A DNA stretch of 64,000 bases, taken from NCBI RefSeq assembly GCF_001439635.1, contig NZ_LMBZ01000013.1:87410-151409 (forward strand), given 5' to 3'. Numbering within the stretch: the first letter of the stretch is position 1; each line of letters begins with the position of its first letter. Made by a program: the position numbers and the translations under genes. The notes below the pieces were generated by a model that saw only the letters and a program-made list of their open reading frames with translations, was not told the origin of the DNA and did no database searches. Shown one piece after another: positions 8,651 through 17,554 of this stretch. The DNA comes from Solibacillus cecembensis. Its GTDB lineage: Bacteria; Bacillota; Bacilli; Bacillales_A; Planococcaceae.

Positions 8651-10680
8651 TCAACATTCACCACCCCTACACTTTGAATTTCAACTGCGGCATCTAGTTC
8701 ATTATAAGATAATATTGGCACTTGTGGGAAGTAGCGCTCTGTTAATTGTCTTAAATACAATCGGACACCTGGTGAGCATAAAATAATCGGAGACTGTTCC
8801 ATATAGGAAATGCGCTCCACTTCCTTCGCAATCCCCTCTAACACGAATTGTGAATCTTGAGGATCCATTGCTAGGTAATTGCCATGATCCGTTTGTTGGA
8901 TACTATCTGCAATTAATTTTTCTACTTTACCCGACACAGTAATCACTTTCAATGCTGGTTGCCCACCGACATACTGCGCGGTAATTTGTCTCGCTAATGC
9001 TTGTCTTACATACTCCGTTAAAATATCCGTGTCGCTTGTAAGCTTTGCGTAGTCTGCCAGCGTTTCAAATACAATCGGTAAATTTCGAACAGATACATTT
9101 TCACGTAAAAGCCTTGCCAATACTTTTTGAACTTCCCCAATTGATAATGGATTTGGAATCAGTTCGTCTATTAAAATCGCATGAGTTTCTCGTAAGTGAT
9201 CGATAAGCTGCTTCGTTTCTTGACGACCTAATAATTCGTGTGCATTTGCTCGAATAATTTCTGTCAAGTGCGTCGAAACAACGCTTGGTGGATCTACTAC
9301 TGTATAACCATACATCTCAGCATCTTCTTTTACCTGTTCCGTAATCCATTTCGCAGGTAACCCAAATGATGGCTCAATTGTGTCAATTCCTTCGATTGAA
9401 TCATCGTCTCCTGGACTCATCGCTAAGTAATGGTCGAGTAATAATTCGCCACGTGCCATTTCATTGCCTTTAATTTTAATTCGGTATTCATTTGGCTGTA
9501 ACTGAATATTATCTCGAATACGAACAATCGGGATGACAATACCAAGCTCTAAGGCCAGTTGACGTCGAATCATGACAACGCGGTCAAGTAAGTCTCCCCC
9601 TTGAGCTGCATCGACTAATGGAATCAATCCGTATCCAAACTCAAATTCAATCGGGTCAACTGTTAATAAATTAATAACGTTTTCTGGACTTTTCATCGTA
9701 TCGGATGCCACTTCTTCTTCAATTTCCATAATTTCTTCCGGTGTCTCATCCTTTTTATGATCCATTAAATAAGCACCTACTATTAATACCGCTCCAATAG
9801 GAATCGTAATCCATAGTGGAATTGGTGTGAAGAAACCGAGTAACAGAATCGTCCCACCTGCAACATATAATAACTTCGATTGTGCAAATAATTGATTTGT
9901 AATATCTGAGCCCAGATTTCCTTTTGATGCTGCACGCGTTACGACGATACCCGTTGCCGTCGAAATTAATAGTGCTGGAATTTGTGATACTAATCCATCA
10001 CCGACTGTTAAAAGCGAGTATTTTGCTGCTGCCTCACCAAATGCTAAATCCATTTGCACCATACCAATGATCATCCCGAATAATAGGTTGATTGCGACCA
10101 TAATAATCGATGCAATGGCATCCCCTTTTACAAACTTTGTTGCACCGTCCATCGCTCCATAAAAGTCTGCTTCTCCAGAAACTTTTTCACGACGCTCGCG
10201 TGCTTCTTTTTCCGAAATGACACCTGCGTTTAAATCTGCATCAATACTCATTTGCTTACCAGGCATCGCATCTAATGTAAAACGTGCAGCTACTTCAGCA
10301 ACACGCTCGGCACCTTTTGTAATTACGATAAACTGGATAATAACAAGTAATAGGAAAATTACTAAACCTACTAAAATATTCCCACCTGTTACGAAATTAC
10401 CAAACGTCTCTACTACATCCCCAGCATCACCTTCCGCTAAAATTGCACGCGTAGTTGATACCGATAAAGCTAATCGGAAAAGTGTCAGTAATAAAATGAC
10501 TGTTGGGAAAATCGAAAAGTCCAATGCTTCTTTCATATTCATCGATGTTAAAAGCACTAATAATGCAAGTGTAATATTAATGATAATTAAAAAACTCAGT
10601 AACCAGTGTGGAAGAGGGATAATGAGCATGGCTACAATTAAAATAACTGCAGCTAAAACCCCTAGATCGCGTATTTGCAT
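8647..10680 (-). CDS. flhA: Flagellar export gate protein FlhA
   Basis: FlhA is the nonameric, proton-coupled component of the flagellar type III export gate. The 677-residue protein has about eight N-terminal membrane helices (residues about 5-320), interrupted by the conserved cytoplasmic FHIPEP-type loop (GERVAEVAARFTLDAMPGKQM), then a large cytoplasmic domain that receives substrate-chaperone complexes. It lies 23 bp after flhB. Length is normal. Confidence 0.98.
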   Translation of the reverse strand: MQIRDLGVLAAVILIVAMLIIPLPHWLLSFLIIINITLALLVLLTSMNMKEALDFSIFPTVILLLTLFRLALSVSTTRAILAEGDAGDVVETFGNFVTGGNILVGLVIFLLLVIIQFIVITKGAERVAEVAARFTLDAMPGKQMSIDADLNAGVISEKEARERREKVSGEADFYGAMDGATKFVKGDAIASIIMVAINLLFGMIIGMVQMDLAFGEAAAKYSLLTVGDGLVSQIPALLISTATGIVVTRAASKGNLGSDITNQLFAQSKLLYVAGGTILLLGFFTPIPLWITIPIGAVLIVGAYLMDHKKDETPEEIMEIEEEVASDTMKSPENVINLLTVDPIEFEFGYGLIPLVDAAQGGDLLDRVVMIRRQLALELGIVIPIVRIRDNIQLQPNEYRIKIKGNEMARGELLLDHYLAMSPGDDDSIEGIDTIEPSFGLPAKWITEQVKEDAEMYGYTVVDPPSVVSTHLTEIIRANAHELLGRQETKQLIDHLRETHAILIDELIPNPLSIGEVQKVLARLLRENVSVRNLPIVFETLADYAKLTSDTDILTEYVRQALARQITAQYVGGQPALKVITVSGKVEKLIADSIQQTDHGNYLAMDPQDSQFVLEGIAKEVERISYMEQSPIILCSPGVRLYLRQLTERYFPQVPILSYNELDAAVEIQSVGVVNVE

Positions 10681-10703
10681 TGTTGTCCCCCTGCTTTCAT
10701 TCG

Positions 10704-11792
10704 TTAAATTTTACGTTTTATTCGATAGACATAGGCTAAAATTTCAGCTATGGCTTTGAAAAATTCTTCTGGAACACTTTGTCCAACTTCCACTTGATCG
10801 TACATCGCACGTGCAAGCGGTCTATTTTCAACCATTACTACATTATGCTCTTTTGCAATTAACTTAATTTTTTGGGCAACGAAATCCGTTCCCTTAGCGA
10901 CAACTTTTGGTGCCTCCATTTGATTTTCATCATATTTTAAGGCAATCGCAAAGTGTGTCGGGTTCGTAATGACGACATCAGCTGTTGGCACTTCTTGCAT
11001 CATTCGGCGCATCGCCATTTCTCGTTGACGTTGCTTTATTTTTGATTTAATGAGCGGATCACCTTCCGCATTTTTATGTTCGTCTTTTAAATCTTGTTTC
11101 GACATCTTGAGTTGCTTTTCATATTCAAATTTCTCATATAAATAATCAATTAACGCAATAAACATGAGCATTAACGAAGCGGCAATCCCCATAATGGCTG
11201 ATAAATAAGCAACCGTTGCCAAAATTTGTGCAGGACTATGTAAAGCGAGTGATAATACATCATCTAAATAAATAATAATAACAACCGTCGTCACCGTACC
11301 AATAAACGTTACCTTTAATAACGATTTAACTAAGTTTACAATAGACCTGACCGAAATGATTTTTTTTATCCCTTTAATTGGATCCATTTTCTTTAAATCA
11401 AATTTTAATGTTTCTGTCGTAAACAGTAAGCCAAACTGGAAATAGTTCGCTCCAATACCTGCAATCATTGCAACGACCATTATTGGTAAAATCATAATCG
11501 CCATTTCCTTTAGTAATCCAGAATACATTTTCATTACTGTTTCTGCACTCATTGTTTCGAGCAACATATCCCGTTCCAGTGCCTGTAATAGAACACCTTT
11601 CATGCCCTTATACATAAATGGGGCATAAAATATTAAAAAAGCAAACATGATAAGCAATAAAGCAGCTGCGGTAACATCTTGACTTTTTAATACTTGCCCT
11701 TTTTTCCTTGCATCTTGACGTTTCTTCGGTGTCGCTTTTTCCGTTTTTTCACCAGCGAAAAATTGAAGATCTAATGATACGATTAATTTCAT
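10704..11792 (-). CDS. flhB: Export switch protein FlhB
   Basis: FlhB switches the export apparatus from rod/hook to filament substrates after FliK senses hook length. I choose the ATG at 11792 (362 residues), which has AGGTGG 8 nt upstream; the GTG at 11804 lies inside that ribosome-binding site. Four membrane helices (about residues 25-205) are followed by a cytoplasmic domain with the self-cleaving NPTH motif at about 277-280. The gene starts 1 nt after the fliR stop. A separate gene in the window (38333-38632) encodes only the equivalent of its C-terminal tail. Confidence 0.97.
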   Translation of the reverse strand: MKLIVSLDLQFFAGEKTEKATPKKRQDARKKGQVLKSQDVTAAALLLIMFAFLIFYAPFMYKGMKGVLLQALERDMLLETMSAETVMKMYSGLLKEMAIMILPIMVVAMIAGIGANYFQFGLLFTTETLKFDLKKMDPIKGIKKIISVRSIVNLVKSLLKVTFIGTVTTVVIIIYLDDVLSLALHSPAQILATVAYLSAIMGIAASLMLMFIALIDYLYEKFEYEKQLKMSKQDLKDEHKNAEGDPLIKSKIKQRQREMAMRRMMQEVPTADVVITNPTHFAIALKYDENQMEAPKVVAKGTDFVAQKIKLIAKEHNVVMVENRPLARAMYDQVEVGQSVPEEFFKAIAEILAYVYRIKRKI

Positions 11793-11793
11793 A

Positions 11794-12570
11794 CTATTCA
11801 CCACCTAATATAACCATTAAGTCGCGTAAAGATAAAATCATCAATTCGATTAAATCTTTCATAACCCCGACTAATACACCCATCGTCACAATTAAAACAA
11901 GAAAACCAACAGCTATTTTAATAGGAAAACCAATAACGAAAATATTCATTTGAGGTACAGTTTTACCTGTAATCCCTAATGCTAATGTAACTAAAAATAG
12001 GGTTGCAACTATTGGAGCTGACATTTGAAATGCGATGGCAAATACTGCTGCAAACATTTTAATAATATAAATTGCGGTCATTTCTTCCCCGAAATTCGGG
12101 AAAAACTGATTCATCGGCATAAATTGGTAACTATAAAAAATTCCATCTAATAGTAAGTGGTGACCATTGATTGCCAATAATAATAGCAATGCAAGGAAAT
12201 TAAGAAACTGTCCCATTAACGGCGATTGCGCTCCAGTTTGCGGGTCAATAATATTAGCCATTGCAAACCCCATTTGGAAATCGATAAATCCACCTGCAAT
12301 TTGCACAGCAGACATGACCATTGAAGCAGCAAGTCCTAGCATTAAACCAATGATCACTTCTTTTAAAATTAATAATAAATAGTCACCATTTATTTCAAAT
12401 GGCTCGATTTGAAATGTGTAATACATCATCCATGACAAGGCCATCGCCAAAGTAATACGAACTTGCGGCGGAATTGTTCGGTAAGAAAGTAAAGGGACTG
12501 ATACGAAAAAGGCAGAAACGCGCGCAAAAATTAATAATAAAATTGAAATATTCGGTATTAATTCCGTCAT
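11794..12570 (-). CDS. fliR: Export gate protein FliR
   Basis: FliR joins FliP and FliQ in the export channel within the basal body. About six hydrophobic helices span the protein, with the conserved FQMGFAMANIIDPQTGAQSP near residue 100. The ATG at 12570 (258 residues) aligns with the usual FliR start; the longer frame needs a TTG at 12582 inside fliQ. It is followed after 1 nt by flhB. Confidence 0.94.
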   Translation of the reverse strand: MTELIPNISILLLIFARVSAFFVSVPLLSYRTIPPQVRITLAMALSWMMYYTFQIEPFEINGDYLLLILKEVIIGLMLGLAASMVMSAVQIAGGFIDFQMGFAMANIIDPQTGAQSPLMGQFLNFLALLLLLAINGHHLLLDGIFYSYQFMPMNQFFPNFGEEMTAIYIIKMFAAVFAIAFQMSAPIVATLFLVTLALGITGKTVPQMNIFVIGFPIKIAVGFLVLIVTMGVLVGVMKDLIELMILSLRDLMVILGGE

Positions 12571-12574
12571 TTGC

Positions 12575-12844
12575 TCACCCAATATATCGAACTAAATTAT
12601 TTAAAATACTATGAAAATAATCTGTCATTCTCGAAATCATAAACGGCCCAAATAATATAATTGAAACTAATACAGCTACGATTTTCGGTACAAACGCTAA
12701 TGTTTGCTCTTGAATCGATGTCGTCGCTTGGAATATACTCACGGCTAAACCAGAAATTAGCGCAACTAAAAGCAATGGACCTGAAACTATTAATACTGTA
12801 AATATTGCGGTTTCTGCAATTGAAATGACCATTTCCTGTGTCAT
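12575..12844 (-). CDS. fliQ: Export gate protein FliQ
   Basis: The 89-residue protein has two membrane helices (about 12-38 and 50-75) and the family segment SGLAVSIFQATTSIQEQTL. Four FliQ copies pack around the FliP/FliR channel. It lies between fliP (13 bp gap) and fliR. A frame-shifted open frame on the same strand (12609-12854) is only a shadow. Confidence 0.96.
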   Translation of the reverse strand: MTQEMVISIAETAIFTVLIVSGPLLLVALISGLAVSIFQATTSIQEQTLAFVPKIVAVLVSIILFGPFMISRMTDYFHSILNNLVRYIG

Positions 12845-12857
12845 TATGTATCATCCC

Positions 12858-13523
12858 CTAAAAACTTTGAAGTAAAGATTTCATTACTAAATACCAACCG
12901 TCGACTAATATGAATAATAGAATTTTAAATGGTAGTGAAATCATAACTGGCGGTAGCATCATCATACCCATCGCCATGAGCGTACTTGCGACAACCATAT
13001 CGATTACTAAAAATGGTATGAAAATCATAAAGCCCATTTGAAATGCGGTTTTAATTTCACTTAAAGCAAATGCAGGAACAAGCATTGTCAATGGAACATC
13101 TTCAATAGATTCTGGGTATTCTGCTTGATTGTAATCCATAAATAATTGTAAATCTTTTTGCCTTGTATGCTTCGCCATAAATTCTTTAAATGGTAGTGCT
13201 GCACGTTCATACGCTTCTTCAAGACCAATCTCTTGATCAAAAAGTGGTTGTACAGCTTGTTCGTTTACTTGCTGAAACGTTGGTGCCATAATAAAGAACG
13301 TTAAAAACAGCGCTAAACCCACTATTACTTGGTTTGGAGGCATTTGGTTGGTCGCCAGCGCTGTACGTGTAAAGGACAATACGATGACAATACGTGCAAA
13401 CGAAGTCATTAATATTAAAAGACTCGGTGCTAATGATAGTACTGTTAAAAGTACTAATAATGTCACGGATGTGGAAACATTACTTGGATCGCTTTCAGAA
13501 AAGACCGATAAAAAATCTGTCAT
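12858..13523 (-). CDS. fliP: Export gate protein FliP
   Basis: Five FliP subunits form the core of the export channel. The 221-residue protein has the conserved LTSFARIVIVLSFTRTALAT, NQVIVGLALFLTFFIMAPTF and C-terminal hydrophobic helices (FMIFIPFLVIDMVVAS). Hydrophobic stretches fall at about 20-50, 65-85, 160-185 and 190-215. The start overlaps the fliO stop by 4 bp. Confidence 0.97.
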   Translation of the reverse strand: MTDFLSVFSESDPSNVSTSVTLLVLLTVLSLAPSLLILMTSFARIVIVLSFTRTALATNQMPPNQVIVGLALFLTFFIMAPTFQQVNEQAVQPLFDQEIGLEEAYERAALPFKEFMAKHTRQKDLQLFMDYNQAEYPESIEDVPLTMLVPAFALSEIKTAFQMGFMIFIPFLVIDMVVASTLMAMGMMMLPPVMISLPFKILLFILVDGWYLVMKSLLQSF

Positions 13524-14185
13524 TGCTTATCACTCTCCTGCTCTTTCCAACGTTCCAACTCTTCACTGCGTTCCTGTTTAATTTTATCAATACGTTCATT
13601 AAACATTTCATTAAATTTTGGACTTTCAGTAACATTTGTTGGTTGATTTTTTTTCGAAAACTTTTTAAATAATTGTGCGATATATGGTGTAGTTGACCCA
13701 ATCAACTGATTATCTCCATATTGAGCTAACAACTGTTCAACATCTTCAGGTGCTGAAATTTCTTTAATTAAATTTATATCGTCACCAATACCTAACACAT
13801 AGATTCGGTTACTAATTTGCACTAACTGAACAGACTTTTGCGGTCCTACCGACAACCCTCCGATATTGCGAATAACCGAGTTTTGTTGATAGCTTAAATT
13901 ACGTTTGTTTAAAAACTTTAAAACAAATAATAATAACCCTAGTACAAATACTAATGCTACTACTATTTTTATGTACTCCCAAAATCCCATACTAACAGAT
14001 GACGAGTCAGTAGCTTCTGTTTCGTCATCTGAAGTAGTGTCATCTTGGCATAATTCCCGGTTTTCGATACATTCGTCAAGATAATTAACCGATGCAAAAG
14101 TTCCATTCGAGTTTGGTATGATGCATAAAGACATCACGATAATTCCAATGATTCCCCAAAATCGAAATGATATTTTTGCTAACAT
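13520..14185 (-). CDS. fliO: Export apparatus assembly protein FliO (FliZ)
   Basis: The 221-residue bitopic protein has an N-terminal signal-like helix (about 8-28), a short acidic, cysteine-containing external region (DDTTSDDETEATDSSS), a membrane helix at about 70-92 (IVVALVFVLGLLLFVLKFL) and a cytoplasmic FliO domain with GGLSVGPQKSVQLVQ. FliO stabilises FliP during gate assembly. It has a charged C-terminal tail. Context (cheY-fliO-fliP) agrees with the B. subtilis order. Confidence 0.92.
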   Translation of the reverse strand: MLAKISFRFWGIIGIIVMSLCIIPNSNGTFASVNYLDECIENRELCQDDTTSDDETEATDSSSVSMGFWEYIKIVVALVFVLGLLLFVLKFLNKRNLSYQQNSVIRNIGGLSVGPQKSVQLVQISNRIYVLGIGDDINLIKEISAPEDVEQLLAQYGDNQLIGSTTPYIAQLFKKFSKKNQPTNVTESPKFNEMFNERIDKIKQERSEELERWKEQESDKQ

Positions 14186-14189
14186 GAAA

Positions 14190-14552
14190 TCAACCTAAAG
14201 CTTTTTGAATCGCTTCAATTACACGATCTGCTTGGAAGGGCTTGACGATGAAATCTTTCGCACCCGCTTGGATTGCATCAATAACCATTGCTTGTTGTCC
14301 CATTGCAGAGCACATAATAACGATTGCGCTTGGATCCGTACCTTTAATTGCTTTTAACGCTGCGATACCATCCATTTCAGGCATTGTAATATCCATCGTT
14401 ACTAAATCTGGACGTAACTCACCATATTTTTCGATTGCTTGAACGCCATCAGCTGCTTCACCAACTACCTCGAAGCCATTTTTCGTTAAAATATCCTTGA
14501 TCATCATGCGCATGAACGCTGCATCGTCAACAATTAAAATCCTTTTAGACAT
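14190..14552 (-). CDS. cheY: Chemotaxis response regulator CheY
   Basis: A single receiver domain of 120 residues has the acidic pair VDD at the N-terminus, phospho-acceptor Asp54 in TMDITMPEMDG, the switch Ser of IMCSAMG and the conserved Lys in FIVKPF. Phosphorylated CheY binds FliM and in Bacillus promotes smooth swimming; FliY and CheC remove the phosphate. It lies 23 bp after fliY and 4 bp before fliO. Confidence 0.97.
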   Translation of the reverse strand: MSKRILIVDDAAFMRMMIKDILTKNGFEVVGEAADGVQAIEKYGELRPDLVTMDITMPEMDGIAALKAIKGTDPSAIVIMCSAMGQQAMVIDAIQAGAKDFIVKPFQADRVIEAIQKALG

Positions 14553-14575
14553 ACACTGATTCCTCCAATTAAAAT

Positions 14576-15796
14576 CTATCGTAAATTATTCAAGCGATCT
14601 GCTTGGCTTAAAATATCTGTGATGCGAACACCAAAGTTCTCATCAATTACTACCACTTCACCTTTTGCAATTAGGCGACTATTCACTAGAATATCTACTG
14701 GCTCACCTGCAAGTTTATCCAATTCGATAATGGACCCACTTGATAATTCCAAAATTTCTTTTACAGAGCGCTTTGTACGACCGAGTTCAACCGTAACTTG
14801 TAAAGGAATATCTAATAGCATGTTTAAATTGCGTGCCTCAGATTGTGTAATATTCGCAGATTCAAAACTTGTAAACTGCGCTTGTTGCACATTTACCGGT
14901 GGCTGCTGTTGCTGTGCTGGCATTGCATACATCGGTTGTTGGTACATCGGCTGTTGCTGAGATACTGGTTGTTCATAGTATGGCTGTTGTTGCATCGGTT
15001 GTGGCATTGGTTGTTGAATCGGCGGTGCTGGTTGAGCAACTGGTGCAGGCTTGTCCAAAACAGTTGTTGCAGCTGCCTCTGAATCGTCAACCTCCCCCAT
15101 TAATGACTTTACTATCTTTTTACTAAATTTTAAAGGTAATAATTGCATTAAGTTTGAATCTATTAATTCACCGATACGTAATCTAAATGAAATTTTGACT
15201 AATAGATCGTCATCTGGAATATTATCCGTTCCTTCATTTTGAGAGAAATTCATCAAATCAATTGAAGGTGGTGAGATATCCACTTTTTGATTAAATACTG
15301 TAGACATTGATGTCGCAGCAGACCCCATCATTTGGTTCATTGCTTCTTGTACAGCACTTAACTGAATTTCGCTAAGTTCTGGCTTTGGATTTAAACCATC
15401 ACCACCTAACATTAAGTCTGCGATAATAGCAGCATCTGATTGTTTTATAACAAGTAAATTCATACCTGATAAGCCAATTGTATATTCAACTTGAACAGCA
15501 ACATATGGATGTGGGAATTCCTCCTCCAAACGTTTACGGTTAATCATTGAAATACCTGGCGTTGTGATATCTACCTTTTGTCCTAATAATGCAGATAACG
15601 CAGTAGCAGAACTACCAAAGGAGATATTTCCCACCTCACCTAATGCATCTTGTTCCATTGGATCCAAATGATCATCTACATTGATTTCACCATTATCTTC
15701 ATTTTCTTCATCGTTACTATTGGCAGGAACTTCCTCCAATGTCTCGCCCCTTAATAGAGCCTCAATTTCTTCTTGGGAGAGCATTTCATCACTCAT
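14576..15796 (-). CDS. fliY: Flagellar switch protein/CheY-P phosphatase FliY
   Basis: The 406-residue C-ring protein replaces FliN in Bacillales. The N-terminal LSQEEIEALL peptide binds CheY-P; a CheC-like domain follows (GEVGNISFGSSATALS and QEAMNQMMGSAATSMS); a Gln/Pro/Met-rich linker (about 245-315) leads to a FliN/SpoA domain (about 325-405, with VELGRTKRSVKEILEL). It is slightly longer than the B. subtilis protein, mostly in the linker. The start overlaps the fliM stop by 8 bp. Confidence 0.96.
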   Translation of the reverse strand: MSDEMLSQEEIEALLRGETLEEVPANSNDEENEDNGEINVDDHLDPMEQDALGEVGNISFGSSATALSALLGQKVDITTPGISMINRKRLEEEFPHPYVAVQVEYTIGLSGMNLLVIKQSDAAIIADLMLGGDGLNPKPELSEIQLSAVQEAMNQMMGSAATSMSTVFNQKVDISPPSIDLMNFSQNEGTDNIPDDDLLVKISFRLRIGELIDSNLMQLLPLKFSKKIVKSLMGEVDDSEAAATTVLDKPAPVAQPAPPIQQPMPQPMQQQPYYEQPVSQQQPMYQQPMYAMPAQQQQPPVNVQQAQFTSFESANITQSEARNLNMLLDIPLQVTVELGRTKRSVKEILELSSGSIIELDKLAGEPVDILVNSRLIAKGEVVVIDENFGVRITDILSQADRLNNLR

Positions 15797-16784
15797 CTTC
15801 GTCTCCTCCTTTCAAAGGGTCGATAATTTGGATCGCCATTTTTTTATTTAATTTACCTGGCTGAACCGTAAATTTGGGTAAATTCCCTACTTTTAACAAA
15901 AGTGGGTCTTTGATTTTTTGATCGAGTTCAATCACATCACCAATCGCCATTGTTAAGAAGTCTTCAATTGTAATATCTGAATTTCCTAACTCTGCAACGA
16001 CTGGTAGCTTTGCTTGTTTCACTCGTGTTTCAAGCATTTTTGTTTGTTCAGGTGAAATTTCTTTCGTATTCGTTTGCATCCAATATCGTACAGATAAGTT
16101 CGGTACGATTGGTTCTAAAACAACATGCGGAATACAAATATTAATCATACCTGTTGTTTCACCGATTATCGTATTTAACGAAATTACGACAACCGTTTCA
16201 TTTGGTGAAATCATTTGTAAGAACTGCGGATTTACCTCAAGTTCAACAAGCATTGGATCAATTTCAGCAATATTTTCCCATGCTTCACGTAGATTATCAA
16301 ATGAACGTTCAAATAAACTCGTCATTATTTTTGTTTCGATTTCAGTCAAGTTATCCACATTACTATGACTTGAACCAGCCCCACCCATTAATCGGTCCAA
16401 CATTGAGTAGGCAATATTCGGATTGATTTCCATTAAAATATTCCCATCTAATGGTGGCACTTCAAATACATTGATTAATGTCATATTTGGGATTGACCGA
16501 ACAAATTCTTCAAACGGAATTTGGTCTACTGATGCAACAGTTATTTGAACATAACTTCTCAATTGTGCTGAAAAGAATGTCGTTAATAAACGTGCAAAAT
16601 TTTCGTGTATTCGGGTCAAACTTCGGATTTGGTCTTTCGAAAATCGAAGAGCACGCTTAAAATCATACACTTTTACTTTACGCGTTTCTTCATCTTTTTT
16701 CATATCCGCTGCAGACATCTCACCGGTCGATATTGCGGATAACAACGCATCGATTTCGGATTGAGACATTATATCTCCTGCCAT
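15789..16784 (-). CDS. fliM: Flagellar motor switch protein FliM
   Basis: The 331-residue C-ring subunit links FliG to FliY. The N-terminal MSQSEIDALLSAISTGEM binds CheY-P, the middle CheC-fold domain includes PPLDGNILMEINPNIAYSMLDRLMGG, and the SpoA domain is C-terminal. The first ATG has GGAGGTGGGCAA before it; an internal ATG five codons later also has AGGAG, but the longer form matches the family. fliY follows with an overlap. Confidence 0.97.
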   Translation of the reverse strand: MAGDIMSQSEIDALLSAISTGEMSAADMKKDEETRKVKVYDFKRALRFSKDQIRSLTRIHENFARLLTTFFSAQLRSYVQITVASVDQIPFEEFVRSIPNMTLINVFEVPPLDGNILMEINPNIAYSMLDRLMGGAGSSHSNVDNLTEIETKIMTSLFERSFDNLREAWENIAEIDPMLVELEVNPQFLQMISPNETVVVISLNTIIGETTGMINICIPHVVLEPIVPNLSVRYWMQTNTKEISPEQTKMLETRVKQAKLPVVAELGNSDITIEDFLTMAIGDVIELDQKIKDPLLLKVGNLPKFTVQPGKLNKKMAIQIIDPLKGGDEDE

Positions 16785-16837
16785 TTGCCCACCTCCATTT
16801 CATGATGTTTCAAAATGCCTTCTATTCACTTATCCTC

Positions 16838-17266
16838 TTACGGAATAATGTATGAGGTAAAGTATACTTGCTGTACCTCGCCCTCTTGCATCAATTCATT
16901 AATTTGCGACTTGATGGTATTTTGGAATGTCACTTTTCCTTGTTTACCTTCCAACGCTTCGACATCCATTTCAGATAACTCTTGGATCAAGATGTTGTTT
17001 ACTTGGAAATCACGTTTTAATAACTCTTCTGCAGACTTCTCACTAGTTGTTTGAATTTTTAACTGCATGCGGACAAAACTGCCGTCTGCTAAATTCGTCG
17101 TAAGTTCAGGAATATCAACTAACGTAACAGCAATCTCATCAATTGTAGGTTCACTTGATTCAGGGCCTTTATTTAGCTGTGTCACTAACACAACAGCAAT
17201 GACCCCTACGAGTGTAATCGTTACTAAAATAATTAGCATAATCGTTAACAATTTATTATTCTTCAT
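16838..17266 (-). CDS. fliL: Flagellar basal body protein FliL
   Basis: FliL is a single-pass protein that supports stator function near the basal body. The 142-residue form starts at the ATG at 17266, with GAGG 8 nt upstream; a GTG at 17275 would lie within that site. A membrane helix (about 7-30, LLTIMLIILVTITLVGVIAVVLV) precedes the extracytoplasmic FliL domain. It overlaps the flbD end by 11 bp and is followed by fliM after 53 bp. Confidence 0.93.
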   Translation of the reverse strand: MKNNKLLTIMLIILVTITLVGVIAVVLVTQLNKGPESSEPTIDEIAVTLVDIPELTTNLADGSFVRMQLKIQTTSEKSAEELLKRDFQVNNILIQELSEMDVEALEGKQGKVTFQNTIKSQINELMQEGEVQQVYFTSYIIP

Positions 17267-17477
17267 CTTCTTCACCTCGTAAATGCGGGTTTGATAATAC
17301 TTGTATATGATGATAAAAGGTTTTCACCTTTTGACGTACCTGTTCTACATTTTCTAAAACAATAAATTTACTTCCAGTCGTAAGTGTAATCGTTGTGTCT
17401 GGAAAAGCCTCGACTGTTTCTATGTATAAAGCGTTTAATGTAAATTTTTTGCCATTAAGGCGCGTAACTTCGATCAT
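17256..17477 (-). CDS. flbD: FlbD/SwrD-family flagellar protein
   Basis: This 73-residue protein starts MIEVTRLNGKKFTLNALYIE, the typical FlbD beginning. In B. subtilis the homologue SwrD (YlzI) raises flagellar torque. The last residues are acidic (RGEEDEE). There is no Shine-Dalgarno directly before the ATG. Instead AAGGGAGGG lies upstream of a GC-rich hairpin (17485-17512) that separates it from the start codon; no other ATG, GTG or TTG is placed to use it. Confidence 0.93.
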   Translation of the reverse strand: MIEVTRLNGKKFTLNALYIETVEAFPDTTITLTTGSKFIVLENVEQVRQKVKTFYHHIQVLSNPHLRGEEDEE

Positions 17478-17523
17478 TGAAATGGGGCCGGACCTGAATA
17501 GAGAGCCGGCCCGACCCTCCCTT
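17475..17523 (-). promoter_or_regulatory. Shine-Dalgarno separated from the flbD start by a hairpin
   Basis: Reading on the minus strand: AAGGGAGGG (17523-17515), TC, a stem GGGCCGG (17512-17506), a 14-nt loop, the complementary CCGGCCC (17491-17485), CATTTCA, then ATG (17477-17475). If the 7-bp GC stem folds, the effective SD-to-AUG distance is 9 nt; unfolded it is 37 nt. Hairpin-bridged SD sites are described for phage T4 genes. Alternatively the hairpin could be a processing or stability element. Confidence 0.55.
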
Positions 17524-17554
17524 ACAATGAGTTTTTTTATATTAATCTATTAAA

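Noticed and set aside
12609..12854. Alternative minus-strand frame across fliQ
   Set aside because: It is a shifted frame of the certain fliQ gene and lacks family similarity.
14843..15126. Several open frames on both strands opposite the FliY linker
   Set aside because: They arise from the Gln/Pro/Met-rich codon repeats of the fliY linker and have no ribosome-binding sites.
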